DNA of 64,000 bases from Onthophagus taurus (Eukaryota; Arthropoda; Insecta; Coleoptera; Scarabaeidae), in assembly GCF_036711975.1 (NCBI RefSeq), contig NC_091971.1, forward strand, positions 32,929,501 through 32,993,500, given 5' to 3'. Positions within the stretch are counted from its first letter, which is position 1. The number at the start of each line of letters is the position of its first letter. Below the pieces are notes generated by a model. That model saw only the letters and a list, made by a program, of their open reading frames with translations. It did not search any database and was not told the origin of the DNA. Shown piece after piece: positions 22,390 to 34,268 of this stretch. Made by a program: the position numbers and the translations under genes.

Positions 22390-22940
22390 TATTGACACAG
22401 TTCACAAACGAACGACTTGCACTTAGGGCTATCTCCTGCACAAACATTTCACCAAGATTTACAGACTTGTCGCTGAATCCAGTTTTCCCTAGGATTTGAT
22501 TGTGAATAAACTTTATTGCAATAAAGGCATGCGGCATCGTTCTAATTGTCTTCTTGCGGATATTGATTTGCAGACACTGTCGCCACTTGCAAAATTTTTA
22601 TTATTTCTAAAACTTGTCGTTTCGCTTTTCTTGTACTAGTTTTTCGTAGTTTGACTGCCTTTTGACGACCTATTTCTTTAAGCTCATCAAGTTTTGGTGT
22701 AAAATTCAACGTTCCTGTTTTTCCACGTTTTCTACCCCTCTGTTGAATTGACTGAATATCAGCGACTGAAGGCGGAGGACAAATATCTTTGATTGATATA
22801 TTAAGAGCTGATTCGGATGATACATTGAGAATTGGTGATTTAGTGTGTGTAGTGGAAGGTCCTGGCAAAGACAAAAAACTTTCATCAAATCATTTCCTTT
22901 GACACCTCGCTGATGAAAATCGGAATGGACAACAATCAAA
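22390..22940 (-). pseudogene. Pogo-like transposase C-terminus with Cys-rich finger, decayed
   Basis: The open part 22542-22874 (MSLPGPSTTHTKSPILNV ... RGRKRGKTGTLNFTPKLDEL) has the Pro/Ser then basic linker found after the DDE domain of pogo-type transposases. Immediately downstream a stop is followed in frame by DAACLYCNKVYSQSNPRENW, then CAGDSPKCKSFVCELC, a CxxC...CxxC finger typical of the extreme C-terminus of these proteins. Two or more stops break it. The catalytic core is absent. Confidence 0.6.
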
Positions 22941-22989
22941 AAGAATCCAACTAATAATTTTCACAAAATAACAAAACAAATACTCAAAG

Positions 22990-23547
22990 AAAATAAAGAA
23001 ACTATTACAAGAATGATTGGCAATTATAACAGAACCCTACATATGAATCCCCGAATACTTCGACTATACGCATTACCTCGATCAATTCAAGTACTCATAA
23101 ACTTTCGAAAACAATATTAAATTTTTTCAATAAGAATGTAAATTTTATACCTAAATATAGCATCAAAAACAGAACTCCTTCAAAATGATATCATTTGATA
23201 TAACTAATCTTTACACAAATATTCCTATTTTGGAAACATTAGAACTCTTGGAAAATATAATCAAAAAAGAATTGAAAGACAAACAAGAAGCAGAAACTTT
23301 GCAAAAACTATTCAAATTATGCTTAGATCAAAATTTCTGTATATTTAACGATAAATATTACCAATTTGAAGATGGTCTACCCATGGGTTCCCCACTTAGC
23401 GGTTTATTAGCGAACATATTTATCGACAAGTTAGAATGTTATAACATCCTAAATAAAACCAACCCATTTCAAGAAAATATTGTTGTATGGATCAGATATG
23501 TGGACAATATCCTGGTATTCATCAAAGATGAACAACATATACCTAAG
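22990..23547 (+). pseudogene. Penelope-like element B, RT domain (5' part, interrupted)
   Basis: Preceded by a decayed PRILRLYALPRSIQ block, the open stretch 23185-23604 reads MISFDITNLYTNIPILET (motif A), PMGSPLSGLLANIFIDKLE (motif B) and IRYVDNILVF, where the catalytic YVDD is changed to YVDN. The reading frame ends where a LINE is inserted at about 23548; the next Penelope codons (YINAIYPKIQFTLESEENN) resume at about 25855. Confidence 0.85.
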
Positions 23548-25850
23548 TTATTATTATTATTATTTATCATTTATTGCCACAGACAAAAATACAAAATTAC
23601 ATAAGATACACTTAACTTAAACAGTATCAGCAAATGGATCATTTTATCGCACAAGCGATCTCTGCCAAATGACCCAACAGAACAAACAAAAATAAAAATA
23701 GTATTTGCTGAATATGGCAAGTAGTGATAATTAGATATTATTAACATCACCAAATAAGATTAAGCAAGAAAAGAAAAACAAAGAGAAAAATAAAGAAAAG
23801 ACACAAAAAGAGAGATAGACAGCGACTAAAAGAAACTAAAAGAATCTGCCGGATATCAGTTGCCAACAAGTGAGAGCAGTTGAAAAGAGGAAAAAAAGAG
23901 AAACACAAAGACCAAAGAATCAGGAAACAGCCAGTTGAAGGGCAAGCAAGTGGCTCTTTAAAACATGTCTAAAATTAGTAATTCTAGAAATATTACGAAT
24001 TTCAGAAGGCAGTCCATTCCACAGCGCAATCGACTGTACTGTAAATGATCTATGATAAATTTCAGTGCTATGAACGGGAAATGTAAGAATAGTATCAGAA
24101 CGTGAACGAGTAGCAAGCTCATGAGTTGATAATTGCTGGAACCTATCTGATAAGTACTTTGGGGTGCAGTTATGAAGGATTTTAAATAAAATGGTTAATA
24201 AACGAAAGGATCTACGTCTCTCACAGGTTAACATCTGAATGTAATTGCGATACGGCGTTACATGCTCAAATCTATTTAGGTCAAATATGAACCGGATACA
24301 ATCATTTTGTAGCCGCTGCAATTTACTCAGAAGAGTCACCGAGAGATCGGGATAAACCACGTCCGCATAGTCAAAGTGAGGAAATATAAGAGAGTAACAA
24401 AGATTACGACGCACCACAGGAGGAAGAGAGCAGCGAAGTCTTTTTAAAGAGTGGAAGCAAGCATAGACTTTTCTGCAAACATGTTGAATTTGCGGTTTCC
24501 AAGACAGTGCAGAATCCATAAGGACTCCAAGATTTTTAATTGTGTTAGAAAACCGTATGACATTACCATCCAGCATCAGATCACTGCAGGCAGATGGATT
24601 AATCTTACCAAGTAATTGACGAGTTCCAAACACAATAGCTTGCGTTTTAACTGAGTTCAACTTAAGTCCGTATCTCCGAGACCAGTTCAAGACGTTAGAT
24701 AGATCGTTATTAAGTCGCACAATAGCTGCCGGAAATTCAGCAACAGTAGTAGTAGTATATATCTGCAGGTCGTCGGCATACAAATGATAATTACACGAGA
24801 TATAATTAGTAACACTATTAACGAACAAAGAAAAAAGTAACGGACCCAATACACTGCCCTGAGGGACACCACATTTGATTGCACAAGCAGAAGAAATTGA
24901 AGAGTTAGCGCGTACGCACTAGGAGCGATGGGAAAGGTAGGATTGAAACCAAGAAACACAGGGGGGAGTGAATCCGTAGGCAGAAAGAGACGCTAAAAGA
25001 AGGCTGTGGTCGACAGAATCAAAAGCCTTGCTGAAATCGAGCAGTACCAACACAGTAACACATCTGTTGTCGCAGGCATACCTAATATCATCAGTAACTT
25101 TAATGAGAGCAGTAGTTGTACTATGCCCACTGCGAAAACCCGATTGCAACTCATTGTGTAAATTAAACCTCTCTAGAAATCCTTGGACTTGTAAATAAAC
25201 TAAGCGTTCAAGAGCTTTTGATAGTACGGATAAAATTGAAATCGGACGGAAATCAGTGTTACATGAAGAGGACTTGGATTTGGGTATGGGAACGACATGA
25301 GCAACCTTCCAGACAGAGGGAAATAAAGACCGCTCAAAAGAAAAGTTGAAGATATGAGTTAAGGGAGGAAGCACTATACCCAGGATAGGAAGAAGAAGGT
25401 TGAGACCGATACCATCAGAACCCACACAAGGGGACTTCGAATAAGTCAAAGCATCGCCTACTTCGATCGCGGTCACAAGCGTAAGAGAGAAGGAGCAAGA
25501 TTTAAGAGAAGTAAGAATTTCATTAATTGTAGCCGCCTTAGTTACGTCATCGATGATCAGGGGAGGCTCTGCAAAAAAGTTTGCCATCGACTCACAATCA
25601 AGATCCATCTGGACAGACGGAGAATCAATCACTCCGAGAGACCTCATAGTCCTCCAAAATGTTCTGGGCGCGACTCCAGACAGCCTCTGGTAGAAATAAG
25701 ATCTCTTAGCATACTTGCATTTATGATTACAGCGGTTGCGTAAAATTCGATAATTTTCCCGATGTACGTGAGAGTACGATGTACCCTAGAGGGTGTACGT
25801 TTAACTACGGACTTACATAACTGTAACGGAGTTACATAACTACATAAACG
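23548..25850 (-). mobile_element. Jockey/CR1-like LINE inserted in Penelope element B
   Basis: Reads on the minus strand from about 25760 to a GGCAATAAATGATAAATAATAATAATAA-like tail at 23548-23580. It splits the Penelope RT at one codon boundary, so it is younger than that element. It is 5'-truncated, lacking the endonuclease. Confidence 0.85.
23920..25720 (-). pseudogene. LINE reverse transcriptase ORF, one in-frame stop
   Basis: About 550 codons of RT with almost no decay: TFWRTMRSLGVIDSP near the 5' end, WKVAHVVPIPKSKSS, FRPISILSVLSKALERLVYL, VLLDFSKAFDSVDHSLLLA (motif A), then a single TAG at 24919-24921 after QSYLSHRS, and on in the same frame through VPQGSVLGPLLF (motif B), YADDLQIY (catalytic DD, around 24757-24786), LGVLMDSALSWKPQI and a C-terminal domain ending RHVLKSHLLALQLAVS. 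No RNase H is visible. The single stop suggests a young copy. The Jockey/CR1-type assignment comes from motif style only. Confidence 0.88.
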
Positions 25851-25854
25851 CAAT

Positions 25855-26866
25855 ATACCCTAAAATACAGTTTACGCTAGAATCGGAAGAAAATAATAGA
25901 CTAAACTTCCTTGACTTCACACTATTTAGAGAGAAAAATTCAATAAAATATGAAATATTCAGAAAAACAACTTAGACCGATTCTATAATTCCTTATTTCT
26001 CGCATCATGATAACACCCAAAAATTATCGGCGTTTCGATCATATTTATTCAGAGCCTTAAACTCAAAATTAACTCAAGAATCCCTAGAGAAAGATGCATA
26101 TAATACATGAAATGACCAAAGACAACTCCTTCCCAGAAAGACTAATTGAAAGTTTAATTATGAGAATACAGGAGATACACAATAAAAATAACATCACCAC
26201 ATTAAAAGAAAAGCCAGAACAAAATAATATAACATATAGAACTATTACATTCCCGGGACATCTATCACATAAAATAAAAAGAATTTTCCATCCTAATGAC
26301 ATTCAAATATCGATCAAGACTAAAAATACAATAAAAAACATATTATGCAATAATAAAGAAAAGACAGATATACTACAAGAAAGCGGAGTTTATCAGTTAA
26401 AGTGCAACACTTGTTCAGCTACTTATAGGTACAGGCGAAACCGGCCGAAACTTACAACAAAGAATCAAAGAACACAAAAACAGCAATAGGTCAAATTTTG
26501 GACGACATTCCCTATTTAATAACCACGATTATGATGAAAAGGAAGATGTTAAGTTATTACATAAACTACAAAAAAGCAACCTCATGGAAATAATCGAATC
26601 ATACGAGATCAATAGATTCATAACGAATAATCCGGAAGTCATTAACCTTAATGAACAAATCATCCCGCTACGAAGACCGCTCTACACCTATCTGAGAAAT
26701 CCATACCCGGAAAGCGTTGTTCCCGCTTTCGCTAACCAGTTATAATGTGTTTTAGTTTTGTGTTTTCGTTATTGTTCCCATAAAATCAAAACTTAATTAT
26801 AATATGTTTTGTTTGTTAATTTTGTAGGTTCTAATTCTATTGAAGAAGGGCTTGTGCCCGAAACTA
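25855..26866 (+). pseudogene. Penelope-like element B, C-terminal part with GIY-YIG nuclease
   Basis: Continues the RT from 23547 (YINAIYPKIQFTLESEENN, RLNFLDFTLFREKN), with stops, then an open stretch 26094-26489 leading to the nuclease (SGVYQLKCNTCSATY). A one-base loss near 26427 moves YIG-GETGRNLQQRIKEH into the next frame, which runs to the end of the protein near 26745. The tail holds a hairpin block TTGAAGA-GGGCTTGTGCCC-GAAACTAG at 26840-26866 followed by an A-run near 26889-26901. Confidence 0.8.
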
Positions 26867-26869
26867 GTT

Positions 26870-28154
26870 TAGAGAAATACACATTCAAAAAAAAAAAAGA
26901 GGCATCACCAGAATATAATTTGTTTTTTGATCTTTCATATTATAATTATAATATTATAATACATTATACATTATAATTTCCAATAAGCTTACCATTCAAA
27001 TTTTTATAAAACGTTATAAAAGTACAGCGCTAGCAAACCATCATTTTTTTATGACAGCTAAAACATTAACACAACTCCAGTATCCTTGAAATTGTCTTTC
27101 ACGAAATATGTGTGGGTTAGTATCACTCCAATAAGGAGAGTTATGCCGGTTAAACACACCATTAAATCCTAAATGGAATACGGTTAACACTTGTGCTACG
27201 TAAACTTAAAATTATTTGTTTTAATACGATACGATAGTCTTTGTTTCTTCGTTTTGGTTTGGTTGCTTCAAACCAAAGCCAACTAATAATTTTAAATTTA
27301 CTGATAACCAAGAAAATTTCATTTTTTTCAAGTTTCTACGAAAACGGTACATTTTAGATATAGGAATGTAATGACAAAATTCCCTTATTTTCCAACGTAC
27401 AATACGGTGATGAAGGAAAAAATTGGGGTTGCCATTTAAAAAAATTAAGTTTTCGACTTTTCAAGATAGGGAAATTCGGCGCAAATTTCTGACCACTCTG
27501 TATATTTTTTTTAAAACCTTTCAATGGTTATGTAAGCTATGGGTCCTCTCTATACAAACCCTCAGAATATTTAGCTGGACTCGAGTCTAATTTCGAAAAA
27601 TTATTTTTATTGTGAAGGGTTACATCTGCCAAAATATTCGAAAAAACTGAAATAATTTAAAAATGGTGCACTCTAGATATTTATATCAAAATTTAGCAGG
27701 GATCTCGAAAATTCAATAGAAATTGGTACATTCCATTTAAAATAACGAAGTTGGGGTCCATTTCCGGTATAACCAGAAGTTGGAGAAAACTGAAAATATT
27801 TTGGCTTAAACGAGCACCTCGGATAAACGCTATATGCAAATTTTCAGAAAAATAGTGTCAATAATTTGCCACGTACATATAGACTCAGCTCGTCGTGACA
27901 GACCCTGTACCTGTTATTGTTAGACCGAAACAATAATATAATATAATTTTGAATATGTTTAGAAAAAATGTTCAAGAGCACCTGCAATAATGCTTTTTGA
28001 AGGGAAGACGTTGTCCGCAAATTCGATGTGACGATATTGGTATGATGTGAAATTCTGGGTATTTTCTGCTGTTGTAATCAATATGGGCGTATTGGCGTTC
28101 GCCAATTCGCAAGGATATTGCCAAAGAAACAATATTTATAAGTGATAGGTTAAG
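26870..28154. other. Spacer with AT microsatellite and a possible TE relic
   Basis: 26936-26985 is an (AT/ATT)-rich simple repeat. The part from about 27400 to 27920 contains TTTAAAATAACGAAGTTGG and TTTCCGGTATAACC; similar motifs occur in inverted orientation at 30180-30235, hinting at an old dispersed element. Family unknown; no gene. Confidence 0.35.
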
Positions 28155-28300
28155 TCCAAGGACAGTAGAATTTAAAAGTACATACTGCTAAATCTTACGT
28201 TCATCTGTCATCCAAAAAATGACGTCAGTAGTCAGTACCAGACCACTATGTCATACCACGTGCCACGCTCGGTCAGCTGTTGTTATTATAAGAAGTTTTA
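28155..28300. mobile_element. Truncated copy of the CAAGGACAG MITE family
   Basis: CCAAGGACAGTAGAATTTAA opens it and GCTCGGTCAGCTGTTGTTAT near 28270 matches CGCCTAGCTGTTGTTATA in the 62845 copy. The right end and target duplication are missing. Confidence 0.5.
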
Positions 28301-28405
28301 TCGCAGATATATTTATATGTATTTATTTCTATAATAAATTGATTTTCAAATGACTTTTTAACATTTACCACAACTATGTTTTATCAATTAAAGTTGATAT
28401 TTATA

Positions 28406-30046
28406 CAGGGTGATTCATTAGCTCTATGACAAACTTTGGCAGATGAAAGGTGATGCGATTCTAAGGAAAAAATGTTATATGAATATGGGTCCGATTCATT
28501 TTGGTTAAAGAGTTACAAGCCTTTGAAAATTTTACACAGTTTAATAGGCAAATGAAAATGTAACATAAAAAATAAGTTTAAAAATTACAAAAATTGTTCG
28601 AAATGTCCGCCTTCAGCTTGAATGCACGCCTCACATCGACGAAGTAAAGATTCTATCACACGACGTATGATATTTGGATCATTCCGTATGCTATTAGCTG
28701 CATCTTGAATTCTGTCCAGTAGTTGCTGACGGGTAGTAATTTCTACATGGTACACAAGCTGCTTCATGTGTCCCCAGAAATAATAATCCAGCGGATTTAG
28801 ATCTGGGGATCGTGGTGGCCAGACTACTGGACCTCTATTGCCAATCCATTTGTTCATGTAACCAAGCGATAACTTCTCTTCCTCGATGTGGTGGTGCACC
28901 ATCGTGCTGATACCACATATTTTGAACGATGTTAAGTGGTACGTCGTCGATAAAATCGAAAAGGTTATGTCCCAAGAAATTTCTGTACATATTTGCATTT
29001 AAGCGTTCATTTATCACCCATACAGGTAGCAAAGAATTGTTAAAAATGCCACCCCAAACGTTTACACTAAACCGTTGCTGAAATCTTCCTGGTCTAATTG
29101 CATGTGGATTTTGCAAGGACCACACATGTTCGTTATGATAATTATTTATGCCGTCCCTAGTGAAACACGCTTCATCAGACCACAGAACTTGGGAAATGAA
29201 GTTATTATTTTGAGCATGTTGCTGAATAATCCAGTGGCAAAATGCTAAACGTTGCTCAGTATCTCCAGGATGTAATGCTTGAACATTTTGGCGATGAAAC
29301 GGATGTAACATTTCTCGATTCAATACACGCCATACAAAACTTTGGGATATTTGTAACATGCTCGCTATACGGCGAGTACTAATTGAAGGGTCGTCAAGTA
29401 CTAAATCAATAACACGTTCTTCATTTTGTACATTCACATCATGGGGACGAACGGAATGTAGTGGAGCGGGGTTACCTGTTTCTCTCAGTCTGCGAAATGA
29501 TGCACTAAACACTGTATGGGCAGGTTGTTGTCTATTTGGAAACCTACGAAGGTATTCTCTTGCTGCTTGCCGAGCGTTTCCGTTACAAAGCCCGTATACA
29601 AAAATAATATCTGCATATTCTTCAGTCATAAATACATGCATTTTCGTTTTCGATCAAAACTCTGACAATTATAAACTTTGAAACACACAGAATAGAGTAA
29701 ATTGAAATGTTTGACATAAAGAACTCAGTTTTGTTATCACAGCCAACTCTGTATTTGTGTTTCATAATTATTGTTGCGATTGTTGCAAATCTTTACTTCG
29801 TCGATGTGATATGTGATATGAAGCGTGCATTCAAGCTGAATGCGGACATTTCGAACAATTTTTGTAATTTTTAAACTTATTTTTTATGTTACATTTTCAT
29901 TTGCCTATTAAACTGTGTAAAATTTTCAAAGGCTTGTAACTCTTTAACCAAAATGAATCGGACCCATATTCATATAACATTTTTTCCTTAGAATCGCATC
30001 ACCTTTCATCTGCCAAAGTTTGTCATAGAGCTAATGAATCACCCTG
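28406..30046. mobile_element. DD41D-type mariner with almost identical long TIRs
   Basis: Starts CAGGGTGATTCATTAGCTCT at 28406 and ends with its complement at 30046; TA at 28404-28405 and 30047-30048. The two inverted repeats match over at least 215 bp with one visible mismatch, and homology continues to ~245 bp after a 14-bp indel. The left TIR includes the last ~25 codons of the transposase, so the right end carries an inverted duplicate of the gene's 3' end (29812-29880). Confidence 0.92.
28585..29641 (-). pseudogene. DD41D-type mariner transposase with one frameshift
   Basis: The N-terminal frame (29641 down to ~28850) encodes MTEEYADIIFVYGLCNGNAR, a homeo-like helix-turn-helix (RRIASMLQISQSFVWRVL), the first aspartate in VLWSDEACFTRDG and the second in WYQHDGAPPHRGREV. 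Near 28840-28865 the frame changes, and the C-terminal part (from WIGNRGPVVWPPRSPDL) gives the third aspartate in NPLDYYFWG and ends GGHFEQFL. Counting across the break gives 39 residues between the second and third aspartates, against 41 in the intact paralogue at 49537; a 7-8 base deletion would explain both the frame change and the missing two residues. Confidence 0.88.
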
Positions 30047-30048
30047 TA

Positions 30049-30470
30049 TAGAGGTGTCTTACATAACTGGTTCGTTAGAATTTTTTCAGGTTCCACTATT
30101 CGTAGAAGTTTGAAATTTTGGTGGCACGGGTTGTTCATTCGAAACTTTCGATCTAAAATATTTTCATGATGGCCGCCACTTCCGGTCTACCGGAAGACCA
30201 TAACTTCGTTATTTTAAATAGAATGCTATAGCTTTTATTGCACCTTTCAATTGTACGTAAAGAACTATGTCGACCTTGACGTGTACGGTAGTACAGAACG
30301 AAGAGAAAAAGAAAAAGTGAAGTTAGAACGATAAAATAAAATGGATGGAAATACCTGTTGTATAAAATTGAAAAATAAAGATAATTAACTCCCCTTTTCC
30401 TCTGGGCTTATGTGTCTTGTTTCATCATATTTATCAAAAAGGGCCAATTTGTATTTTATAATGGCTTTGC
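30049..30470. other. Spacer with short TE relic
   Basis: GAGGTGTCTTACATAACTGG just right of the mariner and CCGGTCTACCGGAAGACC near 30195 look like the end of an old TA element, possibly the same family as 27400-27920. No gene. Confidence 0.3.
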
Positions 30471-32200
30471 TTCGGTGGAGTTTATTGCACGATCTGGTGT
30501 CCCACAGGGTTCTAACTTGAATGGACTACTGATTGTAATATTTATTAACAACTTATTAAACTGATTTAAGTCTGGTATATTCCTATTCTCACCTATGCTG
30601 ATGATCTTCAGATATTTCGCCCTATGACTTCGAATAATGACGTGGCTTCGATGCAGTGGGATCTTGATGTCTTGGTGGAATGGTGCGATCGTAATCAGCT
30701 AGGGATTAATGTAGAGAAGTGTAATGCTATAACTACTCCTATCCCTTCATCCTACTGTATAGGTGGAATCTCCCTGCTTAAGTTGACTTCCGTCAGAGAT
30801 CTGGGAGTAACTTTTGATAGCAGACTATCGCTTCCTGTGCTGCGAGGATGCTTGGCTTTGTGCTCCGTACCTCAAGTTTATTAACGGATTCTGCAATATA
30901 TGTACATATCGCCTTCTCGAGCGCTTGTTCTGCCGAGACTGGAGTATGGTTCAGTTATGTCACTAACTAGCTCTCGAGAACTGCTCGTTTCCCGTAGTGG
31001 GTTTCCTAGCTAGGTCCACGGAGCGGCTCGCGTACCCAACTGTCCACGCACTACCGTTTTCTTGATAGCTAGCAATGACTGAGTTAGGGTTTGGCACACT
31101 GCATTCGTTCACTTGAAAGCGAACGGCAGTAATTTGAAATTAAGAATAAAAATAGATTGAAAGAAAACGAAATTTCACTGCTAAAGAATAAGTTTGCTTT
31201 ATTTTTGAAAAAGAACGTATTATATTATATAAAAAAAAAAAACAACTGACAAAGATTTTAAAAAGTAAAAATTACATGACATAAGCTATTCAACAACATC
31301 ATTACGAAATTTGCCGAGGTGGTTAGCAGGTTCAATGAGAAATCGGAAGTTTAAGATTTTAATAACGCTTACCCGTTTGTTAAAGTAAAATATTCATCGA
31401 AGAAAGAGAATCCAATTCAACGAATTTTATAACTAAATTGCTATACGTTCAAATCGCACGTTTCGACTTTAAAAACACAACAAAAACTTTAATTTCCCGG
31501 TTTCGCCCGATGCTTTTCTATTCCAATCCCGTAACCGACTCCCCGATTTTTTCTTCATTTCTTCCCTGCTCCATCTACTCTAACTGCCACCTCGGCACAT
31601 TCCTGCCAGAACCGCCTACGTAGTATTTAGTCTGGACCCTCGGTTCTCAAGACGCAACTTCGTAATTAAATTACAAAGTTCTGCCTGTATTGCGTTTTAT
31701 TATTTTTTTTTAATCGCTTTCGAATCCCAAAATGCGGTTTGTTACAGTTATATGATCATCGCATTATATCTTGCATCGTCTTCTATTGGGGAGAATTCAA
31801 AAAAAGTTTTTAAAGTACCTTTCATTTCGCGTGGATGGAGTTCGTGGCACTGACTACCAATCTTTGTTGCAACGTCACCATTTTTCTTCATTTAACACTC
31901 GAACGGATGATCTCGACGTTAAATTTATTATAAAGCTGGTGAGTGGTGAGACGGATTGTATTATAACTGGTTACTCTCTTGCATCAACTTTAGTGTACCC
32001 AGCCACGCTACCAGATACAGCTATTTGAAGAATAGTAGAACCAACGTGCAGGCTATCGCTCCGTTTCAGAGAATGTGCAGACTTGTAAACCTGAGAGACG
32101 ATTACAATGTTTTCGCTTAGTGTTTAATTAATTCTTGTGTTGATGTAAGTTTGTATTTCTGTATAGTATAATATTCAGAAATATTATGTATATAGAATTC
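30471..32200 (+). pseudogene. Decayed Jockey-like LINE (RT to C-terminus), split by a solo LTR
   Basis: Fragments in several frames: ARSGVPQGSNLNGLLIV (motif B), a decayed FADD block, FRPMTSNNDVASMQWDLD, LTSVRDLGVTFDSRLSL, then LEYGSVM, where the reading is cut by the LTR at 30958-31746. It resumes with LLLGRIQKKFLKYLSFRVDG, corresponding to the QRRFLKYLSLRLDG-like block at 4630. The 3' end is near 32200, without a clear tail. The same family as the fragment at 4368-4998. Confidence 0.7.
30958..31746. mobile_element. Solo LTR (Gypsy-type), 4-bp target duplication
   Basis: 789 bp beginning TGTCACTAAC and ending GTTTGTTACA (TGT...ACA ends), bordered by GTTA at 30954-30957 and 31747-31750. The LINE reading on either side is continuous if it is removed. 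No internal retrotransposon genes are present, so this is what remains after recombination between two LTRs. Gypsy is inferred from duplication length and end bases. Confidence 0.75.
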
Positions 32201-33319
32201 ACAAGATTCTCGCTAGAGATCCGGCACTACCCCTGGGCTCACTTAAGCGGCCTGTCGGTAGTTTTACGGACTCCAGCAAAGCCTCGTTAGAGCTTCTCAT
32301 GCAGACCCACTTCCCAGGATGCTTGATGATGGGGGCTGACAATACCTCAGCGAGCTATTCCTACATGACAAAGCGCCCTTCAAATTCGGATTGGAGTGTG
32401 GCTAGAAAAGTCGTCACTTGCACATCCGTCGACCAAGCGATTCAAACGTTTAAGCCGTTCAAATCGCCCGGAAAAGACAATATCTTTCCTGCTTTGTTAC
32501 AGCAAGGAAGGTCACTATTGTTGCCTATTTTGGTAAAAATTTTCGCCTGGAAATATGTACCGGCAGAATCGACTATGGTATACTCGGTTCCTACTCCTAA
32601 TGTCTTTCGACCCATCAGCTTAAAGTCATTTCTGTTGAAAACTCTTGAAAAAGTTCTATAACGGTATATACGTACGGTGCCACTGACATTTGGTCCAGTG
32701 AGTCGCCACCAGTACGCAAGCGGGATAAATCAGCAGAATTGGCTCTACACAACTTGGTTGGTAGAGTATCCAGTACGCTTCGGGATAAAGAAATCTTGGT
32801 TTATGCGTTTCTAGATAATAGAAGGTGCGTTCAAAAACGCAATACCACAATTTCTTGAAAGAGCTACCGTTGACAGGGGAGTGGAAGCAACTATAGCGGG
32901 TTGGATCCGCAATATGCTTGATAGTAGTATAGTTTCTAGTTCACTTCACGGTGACATGATATCTCCCCTGCTTGGTCCCTTTTGGTTGATGATCTGATTG
33001 CGATACTCGAAGCCGTTGATGTTGAAATACAAACTTAAAAAAGAACCTGTTTGTCGAGGATATCCAAAGTTCTCCAGGTAACCCTCGATACCCCTCGTGA
33101 CCCACTTGCGCTTGGTGTTAGAGAGAGAATCTTTCGATAAACCCGCAAAAGACAATCGTTGTGCCCTTCACTAGGAGATGAAAGTTGGATAGAGTAATGC
33201 GCCCAACTATCCACAGTGAAGAAATTCTTTTCTCAAAGGAAGTCAAATATCTAGGAGTAATCCTAGATAAAACCCTCTCATAGAGTGGACATTTGCAGGG
33301 AGTTGTACACAAAACTAGA

Positions 33320-34190
33320 CCATCCTGGTCGACTTGTCGTTGTGGTGAGGCCGCCTCTGAACGATCTCGACATTTGGTAATACCGCTGCCACCAGAAACA
33401 CTAATTCTTAGTCTGAAGGACCCCTAATTGATCTTAGCAAATCAATCAAAACTAAATAACAAGCGCGCGGTCACTATTTCAGAACCGTGGGGTCTTGCAC
33501 TCAGGTCTCAATCCTCAATGGAAACAAAAATACATGTATGCATACTTGTATGCCCGAAGTACAAAAATTTTCACAAATCATAGTTCTCGATATGCGACGA
33601 AACTTACAGTTGGCGTTAAAGCGAATTCTAAGTTGCCGTCTAACGGAGCGCTGATGAGGTTTTGATTCAAAAATCTCTTCAAAGGTTTTACAAGCTCTTA
33701 AGTAATCTCGAGTGTTGGAGGGGTGCAAAAACCTTCTTGAGGCGTTCCTATCGCTTGGACTTCCCCGACACCTGGCGCCATCCAAAATACAGGGCGGATG
33801 TTTTGCAATAATTTTCTGAGTCAATGAGGGAATTTGGGGAAGGCAACAATTTTTAGACCACGGGACCAGAAGATAACATCCGCCGCTAGCCAATCTCAAA
33901 AATCATTACGTAATTCCCAAAGTGTGGGACCCATCAAACATTACATGATTTACCGTCTAACTTTTTAACGACTTCTTCGCACTATCTACGTTTCCTCATA
34001 AAATTGCGGATCATTTTTCCAAAATTAACAATCATTTTTCCCAAAGTTATCTTGACGTCTGGTCTCCATCCCGGACGTCGTAAATGCGAGACGTGATTTT
34101 TGGTTTCTAAGGTTGCACGCCAGGAATTTATAATTCGTATGGTTTATTCCTAAAAAACCATTAAATAATTCCCGAATTATTACATAGTAG
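33320..34190. other. Unidentified insertion in LINE, possible solo LTR
   Basis: LINE coding reads up to VVHKTRPSW at about 33330 and resumes near 34192. The intervening ~870 bp has a different composition, with GGGTCCCACACTTTGGG-like motifs on the minus strand that resemble LTR sequence. I could not find matching end repeats or a target duplication. Confidence 0.35.
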
Positions 34191-34268
34191 TCTTTGCGAA
34201 AAAAATTGGAGTCTTACCCCTGAAAGACTATACTGGCTCTATGTGACTGTGGTTAGACCTATGATCAC

